Positions 5,701-11,350 of a stretch of 11,350 nt of DNA are shown here, one piece after another. Every line of letters starts with the position of its first letter. Position 1 is the first letter of the stretch. The DNA is from Candidatus Saccharimonadota bacterium (lineage in GTDB: Bacteria > Patescibacteriota > Saccharimonadia > Saccharimonadales > Saccharimonadaceae), in NCBI GenBank assembly GCA_009777365.1, contig WRLZ01000015.1:1-11350 (forward strand), written 5' to 3'. The notes beneath the pieces are model-generated. The model was given only the letters and a program-made list of their open reading frames with translations, did not search any database and was not told the origin of the DNA. Made by a program: the position numbers and the translations under genes.

Positions 5701-6729
5701 ATGGATAATCAAAATGTGCAAGATCAAGATTTGGTGGAGCAGGAGCAGCCACAGCCCATAGCGCCAGTTCCTCCGGTTTCGTTGCAGTATGCCACGCATG
5801 CGCCGCAGGGAGCCACGGAGAAAAAATCGAATAAAGCTTTGGTTTTTGCTCTAGCGATTCCGATTGCGATTGTTGTGGTGTTTTTTGCTTTGGTTTTTGT
5901 TGTTGGCTCTATTCTTGGTGCCAATCATGAAACGAAGGATGAAAAGGCGAAGAGGATATTGGCGGAGAATATTGAGAAGAATTGTACGACATGGGAGAGT
6001 CGAGAGCAGAGTGATTATGGTATGGGCGGGGTCGGCGGAACGAGAACTTTTGTAGACATAGGGGTTTGTGATGGGCGGATGGTTGAGCATAGGGTGGTGG
6101 TGTACTATAATAATTACGAGTATGAGTTGATTGAAGTCTCCTTGGATGATGCGGGATTGACTGGAACCGTAACTAGCGATGGGGACTGGAGAATATTCAC
6201 TTCAAATTATGGATTTAGTTTTCGTTATCCGAAGGGTTGGTTGTTGGAGCAGGAGGCGGGGACGCTTTATGATGGGTATGTATCAAATTTGACGACGGTT
6301 ATTTCTCCGAGGGGGTACAGGCTGACTCTTTATGAGGGGATGGTTGATGGGATCGGGGGCACATGTTCCGACGAGGATCCTGCAGAGGAGGTGTTTTATA
6401 GTTTTTTGGGAAAGTCGGGGATAGAAAACACGACGGTGATTTCGGTTGGGGATAGTTGGGAGTCTCCGAACTCTCGCAGATACCCGTATCTTTCAAATTT
6501 GAATATTAGCCAAGATACAACTTCGTTTTTCCATTGCTATCCATTTATGGAGAGTGGTACTCTCTTTGGGGGTGGGGCTGATTTGAGTTTTATTATCAGC
6601 CTGCATGGCGACGAGGAATACTTGTATACGATATTTGGTTTTCCGTGGAAGAATGCAGAAGAGCAAAGTTTGTCTGACGAGGAGTTTGGCGCGGTCGTGG
6701 AGATTCTTAGGAGTGCGATGCTGGATTGA
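5701..6729 (+). CDS. single-pass membrane protein with a PsbP-like outer segment (second of the pair)
   Basis: The gene begins 14 nt after the previous stop, with GAAAGGAA at 5690-5697 as ribosome-binding site, so the two form an operon. The 342-residue product has a Gln/Pro-rich cytoplasmic tail (1-45), one strongly hydrophobic helix (about 46-73) and an extracytoplasmic domain. YGFSFRYPKGW (170-180) after a short linker is the characteristic start of PsbP-like/MOG1-fold domains found in many bacterial surface proteins (consensus F-x-Y-P-x-G-W). Before it lies a separate region (about 80-155) with two cysteines. The N terminus MDNQNVQDQD resembles the first gene's MDDGNVRDQD. Function is unknown; a surface-exposed anchored protein is the safest description. 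Confidence 0.8.
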   Translation: MDNQNVQDQDLVEQEQPQPIAPVPPVSLQYATHAPQGATEKKSNKALVFALAIPIAIVVVFFALVFVVGSILGANHETKDEKAKRILAENIEKNCTTWESREQSDYGMGGVGGTRTFVDIGVCDGRMVEHRVVVYYNNYEYELIEVSLDDAGLTGTVTSDGDWRIFTSNYGFSFRYPKGWLLEQEAGTLYDGYVSNLTTVISPRGYRLTLYEGMVDGIGGTCSDEDPAEEVFYSFLGKSGIENTTVISVGDSWESPNSRRYPYLSNLNISQDTTSFFHCYPFMESGTLFGGGADLSFIISLHGDEEYLYTIFGFPWKNAEEQSLSDEEFGAVVEILRSAMLD

Positions 6730-6736
6730 TCACGAC

Positions 6737-6756
6737 CACTCCGACGGGGTGTCTTT
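6737..6756 (+). terminator. weak candidate terminator after the membrane-protein pair
   Basis: CACTCC (6737-6742) pairs with GGGGTG (6746-6751) around GAC, with one G-T, followed by TCTTT. The stem is short and the T tract poor. It sits 8 nt after the TGA stop, between convergent genes, where a terminator is expected. Confidence 0.35.
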
Positions 6757-6796
6757 GAGGATAGTGTATGGTTTATCCGATTTGATTTATATTATG

Positions 6797-7552
6797 TTAG
6801 ACTAGTCGGGCGTAGATGATGAGGCGTTGGTTGAAGGTGCCGAGGCTGGGGACGAAGTGGCCGTAGCAGGTCATGAGGGAGATGCCGCGGCTTGGGAAGC
6901 GGTAGTGATTGAGTATTGGTAGCATAGAGAGACCGATGAGGTCGGTGACGTATTTTTGTTCGACTTGGTAGCGGTGGATGTTGCCGCCGCTTTCGATTTG
7001 GATGATTTGGCCGATTTCGACGCGGTGTAGGGAGTGGAAGATTCCGTCGGAGTGTCCGTCGAGGAAGCTGGTTCCGGAGGGGGAGCCGAGTCCTGCGCTT
7101 TGGTTAAACCAGCCGACGTTGTGGGCGGGTACGTCGATTTTGTTATTGGTGGTGCCGACTTCTTCGATGATGGCAGAAAGTCCGATGCTGTCGATGATTA
7201 TTCGGCCGATGCTATGCACGACTGGCAATTGGGGGGCGGGAGTTTCTGGATTTGCTACGACAGTTACGCCGATCGTTCGTGCGCCGCTTGTTTGTTCGAC
7301 TTCTGGCTCTGGTTCGGTAGCTACTTCCTCGGTTTTTTCCGGTTCTGGGTTTGGGGTGATGCGCTCGAGCTCTGTGAACTCTTCCGGGTAAGTGGAGGTG
7401 GTTGCCAGGACGTCGATATTATTTCGGCCGTTCATGCTCTTGATTATGCTTGGGATAGAAGCCAAAAGGAGGGATGTGAGTAAAAATGGTGTGATGAGAA
7501 GCGCGAAATGTGAATAATTTTTCCTAAATTTTGCAAACGTCATTCGTGACAC
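6797..7552 (-). CDS. sortase (cysteine transpeptidase)
   Basis: The 251-residue product has an N-terminal transmembrane helix (about 15-37), a Pro/Glu/Thr-rich linker (about 55-110) and a C-terminal sortase domain. The catalytic triad is visible: H167 in LDGHSDG, C229 in LMTCYG, and R243 in NQRLIIYARLV. The overall layout, a short domain ending right after the Arg strand, fits the class D/E/F-like sortases; the exact class cannot be fixed by eye. The enzyme would attach proteins carrying a sorting signal to a surface acceptor. No LPXTG-like substrate is visible in this window. GTG at 7550-7552 is preferred over ATG 7541-7543 because GGGGG (7565-7561 read on the minus strand) is 8 nt from the GTG and 17 nt from the ATG. 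It converges with the membrane-protein pair. Confidence 0.92.
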   Translation of the reverse strand: MSRMTFAKFRKNYSHFALLITPFLLTSLLLASIPSIIKSMNGRNNIDVLATTSTYPEEFTELERITPNPEPEKTEEVATEPEPEVEQTSGARTIGVTVVANPETPAPQLPVVHSIGRIIIDSIGLSAIIEEVGTTNNKIDVPAHNVGWFNQSAGLGSPSGTSFLDGHSDGIFHSLHRVEIGQIIQIESGGNIHRYQVEQKYVTDLIGLSMLPILNHYRFPSRGISLMTCYGHFVPSLGTFNQRLIIYARLV

Positions 7553-7592
7553 TAAAATATCCCCCGGTCTCCCACCTTGATATTATGTTTAT

Positions 7593-7621
7593 ATTGTAAC
7601 ATAAATTAGATTATAATGCAA
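7593..7621 (-). promoter_or_regulatory. sortase-proximal promoter
   Basis: On the minus strand TTGCAT (7621-7616), a 17-nt spacer and TACAAT (7598-7593) preceded by TGT give a good extended -10 promoter. Transcription near 7586 would leave a leader of about 34 nt before the GTG. It lies beyond the T6 terminator at 7664-7643, so it is the likeliest source of sortase message. Confidence 0.65.
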
Positions 7622-7628
7622 GCATTAT
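7613..7628. promoter_or_regulatory. 16-bp palindrome overlapping the sortase -35 (operator candidate)
   Basis: ATAATGC (7613-7619) and GCATTAT (7622-7628) are perfect inverted repeats separated by AA. The palindrome covers the -35 hexamer (7621-7616) of the sortase-proximal promoter, the usual place for a dimeric repressor site. The regulator is unknown. Confidence 0.5.
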
Positions 7629-7642
7629 GGCATTGTTGTAAG

Positions 7643-7664
7643 AAAAAAGGGGAATATTATCCCC
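7643..7664 (-). terminator. intrinsic terminator upstream of sortase
   Basis: On the minus strand GGGGA (7664-7660) pairs with TCCCC (7653-7649) around TAATAT and is followed immediately by six T (7648-7643). It can end the queA operon transcript or transcripts from the promoter(s) at 7665-7704. Confidence 0.65.
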
Positions 7665-7704
7665 ATTATACCTCTATTATATCACAAGTCAAGGGAAAAG
7701 TCAA
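7665..7704 (-). promoter_or_regulatory. two overlapping TTGACT/TATAAT promoters
   Basis: Minus strand: TTGACT (7704-7699) is 17 nt from TATAAT (7681-7676), and a second TTGACT (7692-7687) is 16 nt from a second TATAAT (7670-7665). Predicted starts are near 7669 and 7658. The first transcript would contain the whole terminator hairpin at once; the second begins inside it. Confidence 0.6.
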
Positions 7705-7887
7705 GTTTTTTGGGGATTTTGGGTGGTTTTTGGGAGAGATTGGGGGATTTTACGGATGAGAAGTGGTTTGGGGGAAATCTGAGAGAAAAGGGGCAGAATT
7801 GGGTGGGTTTGGGTAAGATTGATGGGAATAACAGATGGGGGATTCTTGTTGATTTTGGGGGAAATAGCGGGGGCTGATAGTAGTAGG
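7705..7887 (-). terminator. C-rich, G-poor trailer of queA (possible Rho-loading region)
   Basis: I counted 78 G and only 8 C on the plus strand here, so the transcript trailing queA has 78 C and 8 G in 183 nt, with repeated CCCCC/CCCAAA-type clusters and little capacity to fold. This is the composition expected of Rho utilisation sites. No gene, repeat unit or hairpin is seen in it. Confidence 0.4.
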
Positions 7888-9042
7888 CTATAAAATGAGC
7901 ATGCTGTCGCCGTAGCTTAGGAATTGGTAGTGTTCGGAGATGGCGTGCTCGTAGGCGCGGAGGAGGAAGTCCCAGCCAGCGAAGGCGCCGGCGAGCATGA
8001 GGACGGTGGATTTTGGCGCGTGGAAATTGGTGAGTAGTCCGTCGACGATTTGGAATTTGTAGCCGGGGTAGATGAAAATGTCGGCTTCGCCATGGAGCGA
8101 ACTTGTGGCGGTTTCTAAATCTTTGGCGGCGTATTCGAGGGTGCGGGCGACTGTGGTGCCGAGGGCGATGACTTTTTTGTTATTGGATTTGGCGGAGTTG
8201 ATGGCGGCAATGGTTTCGGCGGGGATCTCGAAATATTCTTGGTGCATTTTATGATCTTTGATGCTTTCGGAGCGGATGGGGAGGAAGGTGCCGAGGCCGA
8301 CGTGGAGGGTGAGGTAGGCGACGGACACGCCGCGAGTTTCGAGGTTGGATTTTAGTTCGTTGGTGAAGTTGAGGCTGGCGGTTGGGGCGGCGGCGGAGCC
8401 GGATTGTTCGGCAAAGACGGTTTGGTAACGGCGGCGGTCGCTTTCGTTGGCGTTGCGGTTCAGGTAGGGTGGGAGTGGGACGGTGCCTTGCGTGAGGGCT
8501 AGGTCGAGGAGGGTTTTGTTGGGGTCTAGGCTTCGCGCGACCGCGATGCCGTCACCGAGGATTTTTTTGATGATAATGACAGGGCGATTTTCGCGAGTCA
8601 TCTCCTTATCCAAATGAGGATGACGAACAGAAGTACCACATTCAGGAGAGCGCTCCGGGCCGCTTGGCCAAGTCATACTCTCCTGAGATGTGGTATTCGG
8701 TTCGTCATCATATAAAAACAACTCGTCACTGGTGGAGAGGGAGCCGCGGTACATGATGCGGTGGGAGTGGTAGTTGTCGTTGCTGTGACGTTCGAGGAGA
8801 ATGATTTCGCGCTTGGCTCCATTCCTTTTGGTAACTTGAAGCCGGGAGGGGATGACGCGGGTGTTGTTTAGGATTAGGAGGTCGCCGGGGTTGAGGGAAT
8901 CTGCCAGGTTGGCATATTTGGAGTCAACTAGAGTTTGATTTTTGCGATCCAAAAGCAAAAGCCGCGAGGAGCCGCGGACTTTTGGTGGATGTTTTGCAAT
9001 CAATTCATCCGGTAGATTGTATGAGTAATCGCTGAGAAGCAT
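7888..9042 (-). CDS. queA: S-adenosylmethionine:tRNA ribosyltransferase-isomerase QueA
   Basis: QueA transfers and isomerises the ribosyl part of SAM onto 7-aminomethyl-7-deazaguanine in tRNA, forming epoxyqueuosine at wobble position 34. All major family blocks are present: YNLPDELIAKHP...SRLLLLDR near the N terminus, GDLLILNNTRVIPSRL (53-68), QTVFAEQSGSAAAPTASLNFT, LHVGLGTFLPIRSE, HKMHQEYFEI, LLTNFHAPKSTVLMLAGAFAG near the end. The usual GLHFT appears as SLNFT. At 384 residues it is longer than the usual 340-350; the excess matches a palindromic insertion at residues about 112-149, between FLYD and RPVIIIKKILGDG. ATG 9042-9040 overlaps the rpmA stop by one base (TAATG), implying translational coupling. 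It is the last gene of a three-gene operon. Confidence 0.96.
   Translation of the reverse strand: MLLSDYSYNLPDELIAKHPPKVRGSSRLLLLDRKNQTLVDSKYANLADSLNPGDLLILNNTRVIPSRLQVTKRNGAKREIILLERHSNDNYHSHRIMYRGSLSTSDELFLYDDEPNTTSQESMTWPSGPERSPECGTSVRHPHLDKEMTRENRPVIIIKKILGDGIAVARSLDPNKTLLDLALTQGTVPLPPYLNRNANESDRRRYQTVFAEQSGSAAAPTASLNFTNELKSNLETRGVSVAYLTLHVGLGTFLPIRSESIKDHKMHQEYFEIPAETIAAINSAKSNNKKVIALGTTVARTLEYAAKDLETATSSLHGEADIFIYPGYKFQIVDGLLTNFHAPKSTVLMLAGAFAGWDFLLRAYEHAISEHYQFLSYGDSMLIL
8597..8709. repeat. palindromic element inserted in frame in queA
   Basis: Arms 8620-8650 and 8678-8708 form a stem of about 29 pairs with single-base bulges (G8633, G8687) and one mismatch, nine perfect pairs at the base (ATGACGAAC with GTTCGTCAT) and nine at the loop side. 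The 27-nt loop contains the palindrome CTTGGCCAAG (8663-8672). A third copy of the arm end, GTCATC (8597-8602), competes with 8704-8709 for GATGAC (8619-8624). The reading frame stays open through it and encodes about 38 hydrophilic residues absent from standard QueA. Confidence 0.75.
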
Positions 9043-9320
9043 TACTCGGCGACGATTTCAACTCGGGTTCGTGGAACGGATGCGCCAGAAAAGGTTGTTT
9101 TCTTGGTCTTCGTGAACTTTACAACGCCATCGCGTGCGGCGTGGATTGTGAAGTTGCGGCTAACATATGCGCCCTCGCCGGCGATCTTGGTTGAGCCGGT
9201 TTGGCGGACGATAACTTCGCCGGCCTTGACTTTTTGACCACCAAAACGCTTTACGCCAAGTCGTGCGCCAGCATTGTTGTGGATATTTTTGGACGAACCG
9301 CCTGCTTTAACTTTTGACAT
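9042..9320 (-). CDS. rpmA: 50S ribosomal protein bL27
   Basis: The 92-residue product is bL27, whose N terminus reaches the peptidyl transferase centre. The family block RLGVKRFGGQKVKAGEVIVRQTG is nearly canonical (shown in parts: RLGVKRFGG, then AGEVIVRQTG), preceded by KAGGSSKN and followed by an AGEGAYVSRNFTIHAARDG segment corresponding to the usual AG...G.D.TLFA.DG. The second residue context is MSKVKAGG rather than MAHKKAGG, and the C-terminal tail is longer and Lys/Thr-rich. No cleavable N-terminal extension of the Firmicutes type is seen. AAGGAG lies 4 to 9 nt upstream of ATG and overlaps the end of the preceding gene, whose stop is only 8 nt away. Its stop overlaps the queA start. Confidence 0.97.
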   Translation of the reverse strand: MSKVKAGGSSKNIHNNAGARLGVKRFGGQKVKAGEVIVRQTGSTKIAGEGAYVSRNFTIHAARDGVVKFTKTKKTTFSGASVPRTRVEIVAE

Positions 9321-9328
9321 GTAACTCC

Positions 9329-10597
9329 TTATTTCTTCTCTAAAACTAGTAGCTCGCGGCCGACAATCTGGCCTTCGCGGTGATAAATCAGGTCTTCATC
9401 ACTTATACCACTAATACTTATCCTATTATACCCCACTCGCTCCAAAATGTCAAGGGAATCGAGCCGAGAAAAGCCATTTTTGCCATCATTCCAAGCTGGA
9501 ACGGCCAAACAGAGCGTAAAACCGGGTTTAATTTGTGGGGAAATGTTGCTGAGGAAGCCGTGCAAGATGTTTTCTACTTCGTGAGTAGCGGCCTTTAGTT
9601 TAATGGGAACGGGGATCTGGCTCATAGGAGGGCCGAGGTAGATTTCGGAAGCGACGGCGTCGAAAGGCGCGTGCCATTTGTAATTGGTGGCGTCGGCGAC
9701 TTCGGTGCGGCAATCTGGGAGATAGTGGTATTTGCCTCGTAGCCAGTCAATGTTTTTCTGGCTTTCGCTGGGCATTTTCGGGTTTTTGTCGGTTCCGTAG
9801 GCGGCTAGGCTCATCATCAATGATTCTTGGAGGATGGTTCCTGAGCCGCAAAACGGATCGAGAATCGTGAGTGGCGTGCTCCAAGAATCATTCCGTCCAG
9901 GAGACATCTCGCGGCCACCAGTCTCCTGGCCAGAATGTTTCTTGGAGCCGATGGCGAGGTTGATGACGATTTGGGCGAGTTTTGGGGGGAGCATGCCGTT
10001 CTGGGCGCTGCGGAAGGGGCGGTTTTGGTCGCGGGAGGCATAGGCGGTGATGTTTTGGGCGCCGGTCGAGAAGGCCAGGATGACTTCTTTGTCGGAGAAA
10101 ACTATGAGGAGTTCGATTTTGTTGGGGGAAAGGCCTAGCTTGTTATGGTGGGAGATGGCGGTGGAGAGTTCGAGAGAGCGAGGTTCGATGAAGCGGGTTT
10201 TGACGTCAAGTTTGCCGAGAGCGTTTTTGATTTTGCCTTGTAGCTTGATGATTTGGGTTGGGGTTATGCCAGATGGGACGTTGCCGAGGAGGCTGATGCC
10301 GAGAGAGATGCGGCCAGCGCCAGGGGGAAGATTGTTTTTGATAAAAGCCAGGGCGGGGTCGAAAAAGTCGCCAAGATTGCGGAAAGATCCAAGAGGGGCG
10401 CGCGAGATAAGGATGCCGGACTTTTTGCTGCCGCCGAATGAGGAGATGAGCGGGGTGGGGGTGTTGGCTGGCAGGGTGACGGAGGCGACGGAAGGGGAAA
10501 TGAGGCTGGCGGAGGCGCCGAAGACGCGAGAAAGCTCAGCGTAGCCGAGGAGTGGCTGGCGGCCGAGGTCGAATATGATGGTTTTAGTATTATTCAT
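9329..10597 (-). CDS. Trm11-like RNA methyltransferase
   Basis: The 422-residue protein resembles the Trm11/Trm14 group of SAM-dependent RNA methyltransferases, most of which make N2-methylguanosine in tRNA. Residues 1-180 form a THUMP-like or similar RNA-binding region; YASRDQNRPFRS (186-197) and LPPKLAQIVINLA (203-215) are the family's pre-catalytic block; LDPFCGSGTILQE (246-258) is the SAM-binding motif I; GTDKN is motif II. The usual DPPY/NPPY catalytic motif is replaced by SEIYLGPP, as in divergent members with an EPYLGPP-type motif, so the exact base modified is uncertain. A palindromic insertion sits at residues about 218-240, directly before motif I. It is the first gene of the operon with rpmA and queA. 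No Shine-Dalgarno precedes ATG 10597, which suggests a leaderless message. Confidence 0.82.
   Translation of the reverse strand: MNNTKTIIFDLGRQPLLGYAELSRVFGASASLISPSVASVTLPANTPTPLISSFGGSKKSGILISRAPLGSFRNLGDFFDPALAFIKNNLPPGAGRISLGISLLGNVPSGITPTQIIKLQGKIKNALGKLDVKTRFIEPRSLELSTAISHHNKLGLSPNKIELLIVFSDKEVILAFSTGAQNITAYASRDQNRPFRSAQNGMLPPKLAQIVINLAIGSKKHSGQETGGREMSPGRNDSWSTPLTILDPFCGSGTILQESLMMSLAAYGTDKNPKMPSESQKNIDWLRGKYHYLPDCRTEVADATNYKWHAPFDAVASEIYLGPPMSQIPVPIKLKAATHEVENILHGFLSNISPQIKPGFTLCLAVPAWNDGKNGFSRLDSLDILERVGYNRISISGISDEDLIYHREGQIVGRELLVLEKK
9879..9947. repeat. palindromic element inserted in frame in the Trm11-like gene
   Basis: Arms 9879-9905 and 9921-9947 pair over 27 positions with three mismatches, around a 15-nt loop containing GCGGCC. 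The frame stays open and encodes about 23 hydrophilic residues (SKKHSGQETGG... onward) just before motif I. Its loop-proximal core, CAGGAGA (9898-9904) with TCTCCTG (9922-9928), is identical to that of the queA element (8643-8649 with 8679-8685). The outer arm CTCCAAGAATCATT (9879-9892) is also perfectly complementary over 14 nt to host-gene bases 9819-9832. Confidence 0.7.
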
Positions 10598-10638
10598 GTG
10601 TATGATACAATTTTAACATGAACAAGGGAAAAAGTAAA
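10598..10638. promoter_or_regulatory. compact divergent promoter region
   Basis: Only 20 nt separate the two start codons. On the minus strand TTTACT (10638-10633), 17 nt, TAAAAT (10615-10610) would start RNA about 6 nt before ATG 10597. On the plus strand TATGAT (10601-10606) would start RNA about 5 nt before ATG 10618, but its -35 is poor. Neither gene has a Shine-Dalgarno, so both may be leaderless. Confidence 0.4.
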
Positions 10639-11350
10639 AAACGTTTGCAGTTTAAGCATATTTTGAGTATAATCACGCTTGTTTTGGTTGGTCTTATTAT
10701 ATATGGGGCGAGGGAGGACTTCGCGGGGGCGATTGGGTATCTGGGGGATATGAATATTTGGATTTTGCTTTTGCTTATTCCGATGCAGGTTTTGATGTAT
10801 TTCGCGGCGGGTAAGGTTTACTTTACGTATCTTCAGGCCAAAAAGGAGGGGATGAAGATTTCGCTTTGGAAATTGATGCGAATATCTTTTGAGATAAATT
10901 TTGCCAATCAGATTTTGCCGAGTGGTGGGGCGAGCGGGATAGCTTATATTGCTTGGCGGCTGAGGAGTTATGGGATTACGCCGGGGCAGACGACGATGAT
11001 GCAGATATTTCGCTATGCGGCTGTGTCTGCGGCTACGGTGTTTCAGATGCTGGTGGCGTTGGTTGTTCTCGGGATAACGGGGGCGCTTTCGGGGTGGATT
11101 TTTTGGATTAGTGTGGCGATTACGTCGGGGTTGATGGTGGGTGTGGTGGTTTTGCTTCTTATTATATCGCGGAAGAAACGGGTGGATTGGTTCGTGCAAA
11201 TTGTTTCAAGGTTTATAAATTTTGTCATAGGCAGGTTGCTTTTTTGGAAGAAGGAGCGGCTTGTTTTGATCAAGCCTGCGAAATTGGATGGGTTTTTGGC
11301 GGACTTGCATAAAGAATATGACGGTGTGCGAAAGAATCCGAGGGTGCTTG
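10618..11350 (+). CDS. LPG-synthase-type flippase domain membrane protein (UPF0104), 5' part
   Basis: The frame is open from ATG 10618 to the window end, giving 244 residues of a longer protein. Hydrophobic segments lie at about 14-30, 46-63, 132-153 and 158-183. The block EINFANQILPSGGASGIAYIAWRL (read in parts: FANQILPSGG, then ASGIAY) is the family signature of the lysylphosphatidylglycerol synthase transmembrane region (UPF0104, related to MprF N terminus and AglD/YbhN), with its N-x-x-L-P-S-G-G-x-S-G-x-A-Y pattern. Members act in transport or synthesis of lipids or lipid-linked sugars at the membrane. Whether a catalytic domain follows cannot be seen. No Shine-Dalgarno precedes the start. 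It diverges from the methyltransferase-rpmA-queA operon. Confidence 0.85.
   Translation, partial: MNKGKSKKRLQFKHILSIITLVLVGLIIYGAREDFAGAIGYLGDMNIWILLLLIPMQVLMYFAAGKVYFTYLQAKKEGMKISLWKLMRISFEINFANQILPSGGASGIAYIAWRLRSYGITPGQTTMMQIFRYAAVSAATVFQMLVALVVLGITGALSGWIFWISVAITSGLMVGVVVLLLIISRKKRVDWFVQIVSRFINFVIGRLLFWKKERLVLIKPAKLDGFLADLHKEYDGVRKNPRVL

Noticed and set aside
7034..7483. 149-codon open frame on the plus strand.
   Set aside because: It is antisense to the sortase, whose catalytic motifs are clear, and its composition mirrors the codon bias of that gene.
10047..10544. 165-codon open frame on the plus strand.
   Set aside because: It is antisense to the Trm11-like methyltransferase and shows no family features.
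1..11350. CRISPR array, insertion sequence or integrase.
   Set aside because: No regularly spaced direct repeats, no transposase or recombinase motifs and no target-site duplications were found.

Overview
The window looks like a chromosomal segment of a Candidate Phyla Radiation bacterium, most likely a Saccharibacterium (TM7). This is inferred from the gene mix: small wall- and membrane-related genes, a sortase, a histidine kinase with a multi-pass sensor, a compact bL27-QueA operon, and several starts with no visible Shine-Dalgarno sequence. UGA acts as a normal stop (2179-2181 and 6727-6729), which argues against the UGA=Gly lineages (Gracilibacteria, Absconditabacteria). No taxonomic marker such as 16S rRNA is present, so the assignment is tentative.

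Layout. Positions 1-188 hold the 3' end of a YgjP-like metallopeptidase gene. Positions 189-1135 have no convincing protein gene. They hold a 135-bp three-way-junction inverted-repeat element (198-332), a perfect 13-bp hairpin (465-493), and a roughly 590-nt segment with many hairpins, an 11-bp long-range helix and a terminator at its end, which I read as a candidate large noncoding RNA. A consensus sigma-70 promoter (1136-1164) then drives a membrane-anchored methyltransferase-like gene (1249-2181) that ends in an intrinsic terminator. Next is a 712-aa multi-pass histidine kinase (2245-4383) whose last 250 or so codons differ in base composition from the rest. An extended -10 promoter (4408-4436) starts a structured RNA (4440-4593) with mutually exclusive hairpins. 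It lies ahead of two tandem single-pass membrane proteins (4628-5686, 5701-6729) that share a cytoplasmic N-terminal tag but not their outer domains.

The rest is mostly on the minus strand. A sortase gene (6797-7552) has a layered control region (7593-7704). A C-rich, G-poor trailer (7705-7887) separates it from an operon of a Trm11-like RNA methyltransferase, rpmA (bL27) and queA (10597 down to 7888), a translation and tRNA-modification unit. A flippase-like membrane protein (10618 to the window end) diverges from that operon, with only 20 nt between the two start codons.

The most unusual signal is that long imperfect palindromes sit inside queA and inside the Trm11-like gene. Both keep the reading frame, both fall in expected loop regions, and both share an identical 7-bp loop-proximal core. 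They resemble in principle the Rickettsia palindromic elements that insert in frame into genes. The two intergenic structured elements may or may not belong to the same family.
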